Assembly (NCBI RefSeq): GCF_000293885.2
Contig: NZ_CP010945.1
Coordinates: 2,438,001 to 2,502,000, forward strand
Source of the DNA: Pseudomonas fluorescens NCIMB 11764
Lineage (GTDB): Bacteria; Pseudomonadota; Gammaproteobacteria; Pseudomonadales; Pseudomonadaceae
Reading direction: 5' to 3'
DNA: 64,000 nt
Of the stretch, positions 45,817 through 54,696 are shown in pieces (position 1 is the stretch's first letter; every line of letters starts with the position of its first letter). The translations under genes were made by a program, and so were the position numbers. A model generated the notes under the pieces. The model searched no databases, was not told the DNA's origin, and saw only the letters and a program-made list of their open reading frames with translations.

Positions 45817-48408
45817 TTAGACTGCCGGTGCCGTTTCGGCCTCGACCGCCGGTTTCGGCAGCGAGGACAGGAACGCCATGATCAGCGCCGCCAGGTACGG
45901 CAGCGACTGCACCAGCAACATGATCACCCAGAAGCGCATGTCGTTGCTCGGCAGCCCGTTCACGAGGAAGATCCCCAGCGCCGCGCCCCACAACAGCAAC
46001 ATGATGAACACCTCTTCACGGGCCTCCGAAATCGCCACCCAGAAGCCGTGGTTGTCGGCGTTTTTCGGCGTACGGAAGAACGGAATGCTGCTGGTGAAGA
46101 AGCCGTACAGCACCGCTTTGGCGATGGTGTGCGACAGCGCCAGGCCTGCCAGTGCCGCGCAGAACGCGTCCTTCAGGTTCACGCCAACGGCGCGACGGTA
46201 AAGGAAGATGATCTTGCCGACCTTGAACACGAACAGGGCCAATGGCGGGATCGCGAAAATCAGCAATGGTGGATCGACGCGCTGCGGAACGATGATCATC
46301 GCCGCCGACCACAACAGTGCGCCGACGGTGAAGAAGATGTTCATGCCATCGGCCACCCACGGCAACCAGCCCGCGAGGAAGTGGTAACGCTGGCCGCGGG
46401 TCAGCTCGGTGTCCTTGCCGCGCAGCAAACTCGCGGTGTGACGCTTGATGATCTGAATCGCACCGTAGGCCCAGCGGAAACGCTGTTTCTTGAAGTCGAT
46501 AAAGGTATCGGGCATCAGCCCTTTGCCGTAGCTGGTGTGGTAATACGCCGCCGACAAACCTTTCTCGAACACACGCAGACCCAGTTCGGCATCTTCACAG
46601 ATACACCAGTCAGCCCAGCCCAGCTCCTCGAGCACCGAGCGACGGGTCATGGTCATGGTGCCGTGCTGGATGATCGCGTCGCGGTCGTTACGGGTGACCA
46701 TGCCGATGTGGAAGAAGCCTTTGTATTCCGCATAGCAGAGCTTCTTGAAGGTGCTTTCGTTCTGGTCGCGGTAATCCTGCGGCGACTGCACCACAGCGAT
46801 TTTCGGATCGGCGAAGTGCGGCACCATGTGCTTGAGCCAGTTCGGGTCGACGCAGTAATCGGAGTCGATCACCGCAATCACTTCCGCATCCTTGGCGGTG
46901 TGCGGAATCAGGTAGTTCAGCGCGCCGCCCTTGAAACCGGCCAGAGGTGCGACGTGGAAGAACTTGAAGCGCGGGCCCAGGGTTGCGCAGTAATCGCGCA
47001 CCGGTTCCCAGACCGCCGGGTCCTTGGTGTTGTTGTCGATGATCAGGACTTCGAAGTCCGGATAGTCGAGGTTGGCCAGGGCATTGAGGGTCTGTTTGAC
47101 CATCTCCGGCGGCTCGTTGTAGCAAGGGACGTGAATCGACACTTTCGGCCTGTAGTCCGAATCGCCTACAACGGGCAGGAATTCACGCCGCCGCTTGTGG
47201 GTCCAGACCGCTTCGGCCAGTTCGTGGGCCTCGGTCAGCAATACGATAAAGACCCCGAGCGCGCCAAGTGCGAGCAGGAATCCGACCGTCAGGCTGAACC
47301 AGGTGCTGTATTGCTGGCTGTAGTCATAACCGATCCACACCAATACCGAACCGCACAGGAACGCGATAAAGGTCAGGAAGGTACGGCCACGTTGACGCAG
47401 GGCCGAGCCGTCGATCATCAGCAAGGTCAGGGACAGCAAGGCCAGTACCGCCGAGCCGATGGCCAGCACGCGCCATTGCGGAATCGCGACCACCGGGCCT
47501 TCGAAGTTGAATTTCTGCTGACGCGCGGCGTTGAACACGCCCCAGTACGCGCCCACCGAACCTTCGTCACTGGCTTTCCACGGCTGGTCAAACGCTTCGA
47601 TCACGAAGTAGTTGAAGCCTTGGCGGTTGAGCTTGTTCACCAGCGTGCGCAGGTAGATCGCCTGATCCGCCGGGCTCGCATCGGTGCCGCCACGCATGCG
47701 GCCGTTGCTCGGCCAGCCAACCTCCGAAAGCAACAGCGGTTTTTTCGGGAACATCTTTTTCAGGTCGCGGGCGCGGTCGAGGACGAATTGGCCGGCCTTG
47801 TCCACCGGCACGTATTCCCAGTAAGGCAGAACGTGCGCGGCAATCAGGTCGACGTGCTTGGCCAGTTCCGGGTGTTCTTCCCAGACGTGCCATTGCTCGG
47901 ACGTGGTGACCGGGACCTTCACGGCGGCACGGACGCGATCAAGGATCACGCTGAGTTCCGCAGCGGTAATTTCCTTACGGAAGATCGCCTCGTTGCCTAC
48001 CACCACGCGAACCACGCTGCGTGAGGAGTTGGCGATTTCGATGGCTCGGGTGATCTCGCGCTCGTTGCGTTCCAGGTCCGGGCTGATCCAGATGCCGAGA
48101 GTGACCCGCAGGCCGAATTCTTCAGCCAGCTTGGGAATGTCGCCCAGGGTGCCATCGACCGAGTAAGTACGGATGTTGTCCGTCAGCTTGCTCATGATCT
48201 CCAGGTCCCGACGCATTTGATCATCGGTCGGATACTGCTCTTTCTGCGGGTACTGGCCTTGCTGGAACGGCGAGTAGGAGAACCCGGAGATTTGTTCGGG
48301 CCAGTTGGGGGCGGTGACCGGGCGGTTGATCAGCGCCCAGAAGCCGGTAAACAAGGCTGCGATGGCGAGCACCACGACCAGGTTGAGTCCAAATTTACGC
48401 GATGACAT
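45817..48408 (-). CDS. ndvB: NdvB-like glucan synthase (GH17-GT2 fusion, membrane)
   Basis: An 863-residue membrane enzyme fused from two domains. An N-terminal membrane helix (about residues 9-25) is followed by a periplasmic GH17 domain whose catalytic residues are visible: acid/base Glu in VVVGNEAIFR (about 139) and nucleophile in LLLSEVGWPS (about 228). Two membrane helices (about 335-385) lead to a GT2 domain with KVSIHVPCYNE (about 419), DSDY (about 514), EDAEL (about 604) and the QRFRW motif (about 641), then several membrane helices. P. aeruginosa NdvB makes cyclic beta-glucans linked to biofilm antibiotic tolerance. ATG 48408 was preferred to an upstream TTG. Confidence 0.9.
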   Translation of the reverse strand: MSSRKFGLNLVVVLAIAALFTGFWALINRPVTAPNWPEQISGFSYSPFQQGQYPQKEQYPTDDQMRRDLEIMSKLTDNIRTYSVDGTLGDIPKLAEEFGLRVTLGIWISPDLERNEREITRAIEIANSSRSVVRVVVGNEAIFRKEITAAELSVILDRVRAAVKVPVTTSEQWHVWEEHPELAKHVDLIAAHVLPYWEYVPVDKAGQFVLDRARDLKKMFPKKPLLLSEVGWPSNGRMRGGTDASPADQAIYLRTLVNKLNRQGFNYFVIEAFDQPWKASDEGSVGAYWGVFNAARQQKFNFEGPVVAIPQWRVLAIGSAVLALLSLTLLMIDGSALRQRGRTFLTFIAFLCGSVLVWIGYDYSQQYSTWFSLTVGFLLALGALGVFIVLLTEAHELAEAVWTHKRRREFLPVVGDSDYRPKVSIHVPCYNEPPEMVKQTLNALANLDYPDFEVLIIDNNTKDPAVWEPVRDYCATLGPRFKFFHVAPLAGFKGGALNYLIPHTAKDAEVIAVIDSDYCVDPNWLKHMVPHFADPKIAVVQSPQDYRDQNESTFKKLCYAEYKGFFHIGMVTRNDRDAIIQHGTMTMTRRSVLEELGWADWCICEDAELGLRVFEKGLSAAYYHTSYGKGLMPDTFIDFKKQRFRWAYGAIQIIKRHTASLLRGKDTELTRGQRYHFLAGWLPWVADGMNIFFTVGALLWSAAMIIVPQRVDPPLLIFAIPPLALFVFKVGKIIFLYRRAVGVNLKDAFCAALAGLALSHTIAKAVLYGFFTSSIPFFRTPKNADNHGFWVAISEAREEVFIMLLLWGAALGIFLVNGLPSNDMRFWVIMLLVQSLPYLAALIMAFLSSLPKPAVEAETAPAV

Positions 48409-48483
48409 AGCTATTTCGGGTTCCAAAGGCTGTGGAACGAAGTTACGGTCGGCGACTGCCAAGGGGCGCGCATCCTACACCGT

Positions 48484-48515
48484 GCTTTCCCTGACCGTAC
48501 AGCGGACAGGGAAAA
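48484..48515. other. Inverted repeat in the ndvB-tcdA divergent spacer
   Basis: GCTTTCCCTG and CAGGGAAAAGC face each other across about 11 bases in the 277-base spacer between ndvB and tcdA. It may be a regulator site or RNA hairpin; no established consensus is recognised. Confidence 0.35.
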
Positions 48516-48653
48516 GCCGGACGTTGGGCAATCCAACTTGGCTTAAGTTCTTTCGTTGGACCCTGCAGGTTAAATCTTGGTTCTGTGCAGGCTGAATAAT
48601 GAGGTCAGGACGCCCGTTCATAGCTCAAAGATGCTCTTGGCCGCCGACGGCCC

Positions 48654-48659
48654 TATAAT
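48654..48659 (+). promoter_or_regulatory. Predicted -10 element of the tcdA promoter
   Basis: A consensus TATAAT lies 27 bases upstream of the tcdA start. No convincing -35 is visible, so transcription may need extended or alternative contacts. Confidence 0.45.
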
Positions 48660-48685
48660 GCGCGCCGGTTTTTGGGGTAATGGTC

Positions 48686-49498
48686 ATGAGTACAGAAGAT
48701 CCGCGGTTTGCAGGCATCGCCCGTTTGTATGGCATCGAAGGGCTTGAGCGCTTGCGTGCGGCCCACGTGGCGATCGTCGGCGTCGGTGGCGTCGGCTCCT
48801 GGGCGGCGGAAGCCATCGCCCGTTGCGGCGTAGGCGAGATTTCCCTGTTTGACCTCGACGACGTATGCGTCAGCAACGCCAACCGCCAGCTGCACGCGCT
48901 GGACAGCACGGTCGGCAAACCCAAGGTCGAGGTGATGGCCGAGCGTTTGCGCGGAATCAATCCCGACTGCACGGTGCACGCAGTGCCGGACTTCGTCACC
49001 CGCGAGACCATGGCCGAGTACATCACGCCAAATATCGACTGCGTGATCGATTGCATCGACAGCGTCAACGCAAAAGCGGCGCTGATCGCCTGGTGCAAAC
49101 GCCGCAAGATCCAGATCATCACCACTGGCGGGGCGGGTGGGCAGATTGATCCGACGTTGATTCAGGTCTGCGACTTGAACCGAACGTTCAATGATCCATT
49201 GGCTTCTAAGGTACGTTCGACCCTGCGCCGCGATTACAACTTCTCCCGCACCGTGACCCGTCATTACAGCGTGCCGTGCGTGTTTTCCACCGAGCAGCTG
49301 CGCTATCCGAAACCGGATGGCAGCATCTGTTTGCAGAAGAGTTTCGTCGGGGATGGCGTGAAGCTCGACTGCGCCGGCGGGTTTGGCGCGGTGATGATGG
49401 TGACGGCGACGTTTGGCATGGTCGCGGCGACCAAGGCTGTGGATAAGATTGTGGCTGGGGTGCGACGGCCGGCGGATAAGTTGAAGCCAGCACCGTAA
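48686..49498 (+). CDS. tcdA: tRNA threonylcarbamoyladenosine dehydratase (TcdA/CsdL)
   Basis: A 270-residue ThiF/E1-like enzyme that cyclises t6A37 of tRNA to ct6A. The ATP-binding loop is VGVGGVGSWAAEAIARCGVG (about residues 31-50) and the E1-like FDLDDVCVSNANRQ follows. ATG 48686 has GGGG at the right distance, whereas the Met two codons earlier does not. Convergent with csdE-csdA, as the three CSD genes are linked in E. coli. Confidence 0.93.
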   Translation: MSTEDPRFAGIARLYGIEGLERLRAAHVAIVGVGGVGSWAAEAIARCGVGEISLFDLDDVCVSNANRQLHALDSTVGKPKVEVMAERLRGINPDCTVHAVPDFVTRETMAEYITPNIDCVIDCIDSVNAKAALIAWCKRRKIQIITTGGAGGQIDPTLIQVCDLNRTFNDPLASKVRSTLRRDYNFSRTVTRHYSVPCVFSTEQLRYPKPDGSICLQKSFVGDGVKLDCAGGFGAVMMVTATFGMVAATKAVDKIVAGVRRPADKLKPAP

Positions 49499-49507
49499 AC
49501 GGACTTG

Positions 49508-49639
49508 TGTGGCGAGGGAGCTTGCTCCCGCTGGGTCGCGAAGCGGCCCCAAATCCGGGAATTTCGGTGTTTCAGGAGCGTCGTGTACAACGATGTACGA
49601 CTGCTTCGCAGCCGAACGGGAGCAAGCTCCCTCGCCACA
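49508..49639. repeat. REP inverted pair, family A
   Basis: The TGTGGCGAGGGAGCTTGCTC unit and its complement lie in the 144-base spacer between the convergent tcdA and csdE. Confidence 0.85.
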
Positions 49640-49642
49640 GGG

Positions 49643-50047
49643 CTACTGAGCCAACTCATTCATCCGCTGTAACACGGCGTTGAGGCCATTACTCCGCGAG
49701 GGCGACAGTTGTCGGGACAAGCCCAACTGGTTGAACCACTCCGGCAAATCCACCTGCTGCAACTCAACCGCCGACAGCCCGTTAACCCGCGCCAGCAACA
49801 ACGCCACCAACCCGCGAATCAGGCGTGCATCACTGCTCGCGCTGAACTGCCAATGGCCGTCCTGCAACGCGCCGACCAACCACACCTGACTTTCGCAGCC
49901 ATGCACACGGTTGGCCTCCACCTTGTCCACATCGCTCAACACGGGCAGACGGTCGCCCCATTGCATCAGCAGCCGCGCCCGTTGTTCCCAACTCGCCGTC
50001 TTCTGGAAAGTATCCAGCGCCGTGATGGCGTCAGCCGGCAAGTTCAT
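49643..50047 (-). CDS. csdE: Sulfur acceptor protein CsdE (SufE family)
   Basis: A 134-residue SufE-fold protein that takes persulfide sulfur from CsdA. The active Cys is in VHGCESQVWLVG (about residue 61). Its start overlaps the csdA stop (ATGA), indicating translational coupling, and the CsdA-CsdE pairing is by neighbourhood as well as sequence. Length fits the family (about 135-147). Confidence 0.9.
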   Translation of the reverse strand: MNLPADAITALDTFQKTASWEQRARLLMQWGDRLPVLSDVDKVEANRVHGCESQVWLVGALQDGHWQFSASSDARLIRGLVALLLARVNGLSAVELQQVDLPEWFNQLGLSRQLSPSRSNGLNAVLQRMNELAQ

Positions 50048-51249
50048 CGCAACAACTCCAGCGCCTGATCCAGTGCTTCAAAGAACCGCTCAAGATCTTC
50101 GGAGTCGTTGTACAGCGCCAACGACACCCGAATCGCCCCGGCCAGTTCAAAGCTTTTCAGCAGTGGCATGGCGCAGTGATGACCGGCGCGTACTGCGATG
50201 CCCTGTTCGGTGAGCAAATGCGCCAGATCAGCGTTATGCACACCCTCGACGACAAAACTCGCCAGCGCCAGTTGCGGTTTGCCCAGCAACCGGATGCCGT
50301 TGCGGGCCTCAAGGCCTTTCAACAAATAGTCATGCAGTGCCGCTTCATGGGCCGAGACGGCGTCCTGGTCGAGTCCCGCGAGGTAATCCAGCGTCGCCCC
50401 GAGGCCGATCACACTGGAAATCGGCGGCGTGCCCGCCTCGAATCCCAGCGGCGCCGGGCGAAAGCGTGCGTGCTGGTAATCCGCGTCCAGCACCATTTCG
50501 CCGCCGAATTGCCAATGGCGCAGTTGCTTGAGCGCTTCATGGCGTCCGAACAACACGCCCAGGCCATCTGGACCGTAGAGCTTGTGGCTGGAAAACACAT
50601 AGAAGTCGCAGCCCAGTGCCTGCACGTCATGCCGACCATGGACCACGCCTTGAGCGCCATCGACCACGGTCAACGCGCTGTGTGCCTTGGCCATCGCCAG
50701 CAAGGCAGGCAGCGGCTGCCAGGCGCCGAGCACGTTGGACAACTGACTGACTGCCAGCAAGCGGGTTCGAGGGCCGATCAGCGACGCGGCGGCATCGAGG
50801 TCAATCAAACCGTCGTTAGCCAGTGGCAGGATCACCAGCTTCAGCTCGCGACGGTGGGCCAGTTGCTGCCATGGCAGCAGGTTGGCGTGATGCTCCAGGG
50901 CACTGATGACAATCTCGTCGCCCGGATTGAACACGTGTTCCAGGCCATAGGCCAGGAGGTTCAGCGCGGAGGTGGCGCCGTGGGTAAAGATGACCTGCCC
51001 GCAATCGCCGGCATTCAGCCAGTGGGCGGCTTTGCTGCGGCTGTCCTCGAATGCCTGGGTGGCATGCGCGCCGGGCAAGTGCTGCGCCCGATGCACGTTG
51101 GCCGCGCCATTGGCGTAGTAATGCGCCAGGGCATCCAGCAGGGCTTGAGGTTTTTGAGTGGTGGCGGCGTTGTCCAGATAGGTCTGGTCTTGCCGTTGCA
51201 GAGCGGCGATGGCCGGAAAATCGGCGCGCCAAGGAGAGGGAATCATCAT
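50044..51249 (-). CDS. csdA: Cysteine desulfurase CsdA
   Basis: A 401-residue class V PLP enzyme that removes sulfur from cysteine. PLP Lys is in VFSSHKLYGPDG (about residue 220), with the upstream ALEHHANLLPWQ, and the catalytic-Cys segment AGHHCAMPLL is about residue 355. It is upstream of csdE. Two Met codons (51249, 51246) are possible starts. Confidence 0.93.
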   Translation of the reverse strand: MMIPSPWRADFPAIAALQRQDQTYLDNAATTQKPQALLDALAHYYANGAANVHRAQHLPGAHATQAFEDSRSKAAHWLNAGDCGQVIFTHGATSALNLLAYGLEHVFNPGDEIVISALEHHANLLPWQQLAHRRELKLVILPLANDGLIDLDAAASLIGPRTRLLAVSQLSNVLGAWQPLPALLAMAKAHSALTVVDGAQGVVHGRHDVQALGCDFYVFSSHKLYGPDGLGVLFGRHEALKQLRHWQFGGEMVLDADYQHARFRPAPLGFEAGTPPISSVIGLGATLDYLAGLDQDAVSAHEAALHDYLLKGLEARNGIRLLGKPQLALASFVVEGVHNADLAHLLTEQGIAVRAGHHCAMPLLKSFELAGAIRVSLALYNDSEDLERFFEALDQALELLR

Positions 51250-51292
51250 GTTGTTCGGCCCTGGTGAACATGGGCGGATATGCGCCTGACCT

Positions 51293-51365
51293 TGTGGGAG
51301 CGGGCTTGCCCGCGAAGCTTTTTGGCAGCCTCAAAGGCTCCTTCGCGGGCAAGCCTGCCCCCACA
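51293..51365. repeat. REP inverted pair with GGGCTTGCCCGCGAAG cores
   Basis: TGTGGGAGCGGGCTTGCCCG and CGGGCAAGCCTGCCCCCACA face each other over about 30 bases, between csdA and dapD. A third REP-type variant of the window. Confidence 0.8.
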
Positions 51366-51390
51366 GGTTCAGTTTCGTCGACCGTGACGC

Positions 51391-52425
51391 TTAGTTGTGA
51401 GCGTGCAGCGCTTCGTTCAGTTCGATCGCCGATTTGTGGGTTTTGCATTCCACGGCACCGGTTTCCGAATTGCGGCGGAACAGCAGGTCAGGCTGACCGG
51501 CCAGTTCACGGGCCTTCACGACCTTGACCAGCTTGTTGTTCTCGTCCAGCAGTGCCACTTTGGTGCCGGCGGTCACGTACAGGCCCGATTCAACGGTGTT
51601 GCGGTCGCCCAACGGGATACCGATACCGGCGTTGGCGCCGATCAGGCAGCCTTCGCCCACCTTGATCACGATGTTGCCGCCACCCGACAGGGTGCCCATG
51701 GTCGAGCAACCGCCGCCCAGGTCCGAACCCTTGCCGACGAAGACACCCGCGGAAACGCGGCCTTCGATCATGCCCGGGCCTTCGGTGCCGGCGTTGAAGT
51801 TGACGAAACCTTCGTGCATCACGGTGGTGCCTTCGCCGACGTAGGCGCCCAGACGAATACGTGCCGCGTCGGCGATACGCACGCCGGCCGGTACCACGTA
51901 GTCGGTCATTTTCGGGAACTTGTCCACCGAGAACACTTCCAGCAGCTCGCCGCGCAGACGGGCTTCCAGTTGATGCTCGGCCAGTTCGGCGAGGTCGATG
52001 GCGCCCTGGCTGGTCCACGCGACGTTCGGCAGCAGCGGGAACACGCCGGCCAGGTTCAGGCCATGCGGCTTGACCAGGCGATGGGACAGCAGGTGCAGCT
52101 TGAGGTAGGCCTCAGGCGTGGAAGTCAGTTGCGCGTCTTCGGCCAGAATGGTCGCGACCAGCGGTTTGTGGCTCTCGGCCAGACGGGTCAGCAACGCAGC
52201 CTGCGCCGCGTCGACGCCTTTGATGGCTTCAGCCAGTTGCGAGGCCTGAGCGGTGCTGAAGGCGATGGCCTGATTGCCTTCGGTATAGCCCAGGACCGGG
52301 GCGATGGCCGCGACCAGTTCGGCCGAAGGATTGAGCAATGGCTGTGCGTAAAACACTTCCAGCCACGCGCCTTGACGGTTTTGAGTGCCGACACCAAAGG
52401 CCAGGCTGAATACGGTAGTGGACAT
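51391..52425 (-). CDS. dapD: Tetrahydrodipicolinate N-succinyltransferase
   Basis: A 344-residue hexapeptide-repeat acyltransferase that succinylates tetrahydrodipicolinate in lysine/DAP synthesis. The left-handed beta-helix region is seen from about residue 185, with imperfect [LIV]G-x4 repeats (RLGAYVGEGTTVMHEGFVNF, GGGCSTMGTLSGG, GEGCLIGANAGIGIPLGD). The longer N-terminal domain is typical of the Pseudomonas-type DapD. It is the DAP step before dapC. Confidence 0.94.
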   Translation of the reverse strand: MSTTVFSLAFGVGTQNRQGAWLEVFYAQPLLNPSAELVAAIAPVLGYTEGNQAIAFSTAQASQLAEAIKGVDAAQAALLTRLAESHKPLVATILAEDAQLTSTPEAYLKLHLLSHRLVKPHGLNLAGVFPLLPNVAWTSQGAIDLAELAEHQLEARLRGELLEVFSVDKFPKMTDYVVPAGVRIADAARIRLGAYVGEGTTVMHEGFVNFNAGTEGPGMIEGRVSAGVFVGKGSDLGGGCSTMGTLSGGGNIVIKVGEGCLIGANAGIGIPLGDRNTVESGLYVTAGTKVALLDENNKLVKVVKARELAGQPDLLFRRNSETGAVECKTHKSAIELNEALHAHN

Positions 52426-52458
52426 GTAAATACCTCTAACAAAATTGAACGGGCGGGC

Positions 52459-52821
52459 TTACTTGAGCGCTGCCGCGTAGATGTCTGGCTTGAAGCCAAT
52501 CAGGGTTCGGTCACCGAGATCGAGCACCGGGCGCTTGATCATCGAGGGTTGTGCGAGCATCAGTTCGATGGCTTTCGGCTGGTCGAGATCGGCTTTACGT
52601 TCGTCGTCGAGCTTGCGAAAGGTCGTGCCTGCACGGTTCAACACCACTTGCCAGCCGTGCTCGTCGCACCATTGGGTCAGGTGTTCACGGTCGATTCCGG
52701 CCGTTTTGTAATCGTGTAAGTCATAGCTGACAGCGTGTTCATCGAGCCAGGTGCGCGCCTTTTTCATGGTGTCGCAGGCTTTGATGCCGAAAAGGTGCAA
52801 CGTTTTGCTTGAAACGGTCAA
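52459..52821 (-). CDS. ArsC/Spx-family reductase-like protein
   Basis: A 120-residue thioredoxin-fold protein of the ArsC-like family. It has a single conserved Cys in FGIKACDTMKKARTWL (about residue 16) and the KPSMIKRPVLD-type segment (AQPSMIKRPVLDLG, about 91-104). It starts at TTG 52821, with AAGGGGG at good distance; an ATG start would cut off the conserved first strand. The absence of other ars genes argues against arsenate resistance; family members of this type remain largely uncharacterised. Confidence 0.82.
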   Translation of the reverse strand: MTVSSKTLHLFGIKACDTMKKARTWLDEHAVSYDLHDYKTAGIDREHLTQWCDEHGWQVVLNRAGTTFRKLDDERKADLDQPKAIELMLAQPSMIKRPVLDLGDRTLIGFKPDIYAAALK

Positions 52822-52896
52822 GGAATTGCCCCCTTTACAGGTGCTGGAAAAAAAAGGTGAAGGATTATGCCATGACCGTCCGGTTAAAGCGCGAAA

Positions 52897-52926
52897 CCCT
52901 GTGGGACCGGGCGTGTTCCTACAGGG
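52897..52926. repeat. Single diverged REP-like hairpin
   Basis: CCCTGTGGGA and TTCCTACAGGG flank ten bases in the 213-base spacer before the antiporter gene. Confidence 0.5.
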
Positions 52927-53034
52927 CTATCAGGCTGTCCGTGCCTGCGTGCGACATTGGTGCAACGGTCAGGCAGTAGGGTAAGCGGCTAATATGGCAC
53001 TTCAATGCTGTCGATTGTCCGGGAACCACGCTTT

Positions 53035-54660
53035 ATGCAAACCGCTTACACCGTCCTGATCCTGTTGATGCTGGTCAGCGTTTCGCGTCTGGTCGGACGC
53101 GTGATCCCGTTACCGTTGCCACTGGTGCAAATCGCCGCGGGTGCCTTGCTGGCCTGGCCGACGCTGGGGCTGCATGTGGCGCTGGATCCCGAATTGTTTC
53201 TTTTTCTGTTCCTGCCGCCGCTGTTGTTTTCCGACGGCTGGCGCATGCCCAAGCGTGAGTTGTGGCGTTTGCGCGGGCCGATCCTGACCCTGGCGGTGGG
53301 CCTGGTATTGTTCACCGTCGTCGGTGCCGGTTATTTCATTCATTGGTTACTGCCAGGCATCCCGCTGCCGGTGGCTTTTGCCCTGGCGGCGGTGTTATCG
53401 CCGACGGACGCGGTGGCCGTCTCGGCGATTTCGCAGAACCGCTTGCCGACGCCGTTGATGCACATGTTGCAGGGCGAGGCGCTGATGAATGACGCTTCGG
53501 GCCTGGTGACGTTCAAGTTTGCCCTGGCAGCAGCGGTGACCGGCGTGTTCTCCCTGGCCAACGCCAGCGTGACGTTTGTGTTGGTGGCGGTCGGCGGCCT
53601 CGCTGTCGGTGTGGCGCTGAGCTGGCTGGTCGGGCGCTTGCGCTCGTGGATGATCGCTCGCGGCTGGGATGATCCTGCCACTCATGTGGTTTTCATGTTG
53701 CTGCTGCCGTTTGCGGCTTATGTGCTGGCGGAACGACTTGGCGCATCGGGCATTCTGTCTGCCGTGGCGGCGGGGATGATGCAGAGTTGGCTCGATCTGC
53801 TGCCGCGCCAGACCAGCACCCGGTTGCTCAATCGCAGCGTCTGGTCGCTGCTGGAGTTCGCCTTCAATGGCCTGATCTTCCTGCTGCTGGGGTTGCAACT
53901 GCCAGACATCATCAAAGCCGTGGTCAGCCACGAAACGTCTTTGTGGCCGACGTTGCTTTACCGTTGTCTCGACGTGCTGGCGATTTTCGTCGTGTTGGTG
54001 GTGTTGCGGTTCGTCTGGGTACAGAGCATCTGGCGTCTGTCGGGACTGTTGCGTCGCTGGCGCGGCAAGGGCGAAATGGTCAACGTGCCGACCGCACGAT
54101 CCTGCTGGTTGCTGACGGTGGGTGGGGTGCGCGGAGCGGTGACGCTGGCGGGCGTGTTGTCTGTTCCGATGTTGGTAGCGGGTGATGCATTTCCTGAACG
54201 AGATCTGCTGATCTTCATTGCGGCCGGGGTCATTCTGCTGTCGCTGATTGCAGCCTGTATCGTGCTGCCCCTGTTGTTGCGTGGCATCGAAAAGAGCCCG
54301 GACGACAAACGTCGCAGTGAGGTGCGCGAGGCCTGGCGAAAAACCGCCGAAGCGGCCATTCATGCCCTCGAAGCCGAAGAAGCCAATCCACAGGACGCCG
54401 GGCAGGCGGCGCTCGCCGTCGAACTCAAGGCGCGGATCATGTCCGAGTATCGGCATCAGCTGGAGGTGTTCAACGATTCGGCGGAAGCCCAGGCATTGGC
54501 GTTTCAGATGGACTTGCTGGAACGGCGACTGCGTTTGAAGGCGCTACGGGCGCAGCGCCTGGAGTTATATAAGCTCAGTCGTCACCACCAGATTGGTGAT
54601 GACGTATTGCGGGAAGTGCTGGGTGAGCTGGATTTGAGTGAGGCTAACTTGGGTAAGTGA
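53035..54660 (+). CDS. CPA1-family Na+/H+ antiporter
   Basis: A 541-residue monovalent-cation/proton antiporter with about twelve membrane helices. The family Asp is seen in LSPTDAVAVSAI (about residue 123), and a second acidic motif in EALMNDASGLVTFKFAL (about 147-163). The cytoplasmic C-terminal tail (from about 415) is helical and charged (EAWRKTAEAAIHALEAEEAN). ATG 53035 matches family N-termini; an in-frame ATG at 53005 is possible. Ion specificity is not readable. Confidence 0.88.
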   Translation: MQTAYTVLILLMLVSVSRLVGRVIPLPLPLVQIAAGALLAWPTLGLHVALDPELFLFLFLPPLLFSDGWRMPKRELWRLRGPILTLAVGLVLFTVVGAGYFIHWLLPGIPLPVAFALAAVLSPTDAVAVSAISQNRLPTPLMHMLQGEALMNDASGLVTFKFALAAAVTGVFSLANASVTFVLVAVGGLAVGVALSWLVGRLRSWMIARGWDDPATHVVFMLLLPFAAYVLAERLGASGILSAVAAGMMQSWLDLLPRQTSTRLLNRSVWSLLEFAFNGLIFLLLGLQLPDIIKAVVSHETSLWPTLLYRCLDVLAIFVVLVVLRFVWVQSIWRLSGLLRRWRGKGEMVNVPTARSCWLLTVGGVRGAVTLAGVLSVPMLVAGDAFPERDLLIFIAAGVILLSLIAACIVLPLLLRGIEKSPDDKRRSEVREAWRKTAEAAIHALEAEEANPQDAGQAALAVELKARIMSEYRHQLEVFNDSAEAQALAFQMDLLERRLRLKALRAQRLELYKLSRHHQIGDDVLREVLGELDLSEANLGK

Positions 54661-54696
54661 AGTAATGAGTTCTGTGTACTGGTCCTGGATGATAAC

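Noticed and set aside
52459..52821. Arsenate resistance locus
   Set aside because: A single ArsC-like gene without arsB, arsR or other ars genes nearby is insufficient.
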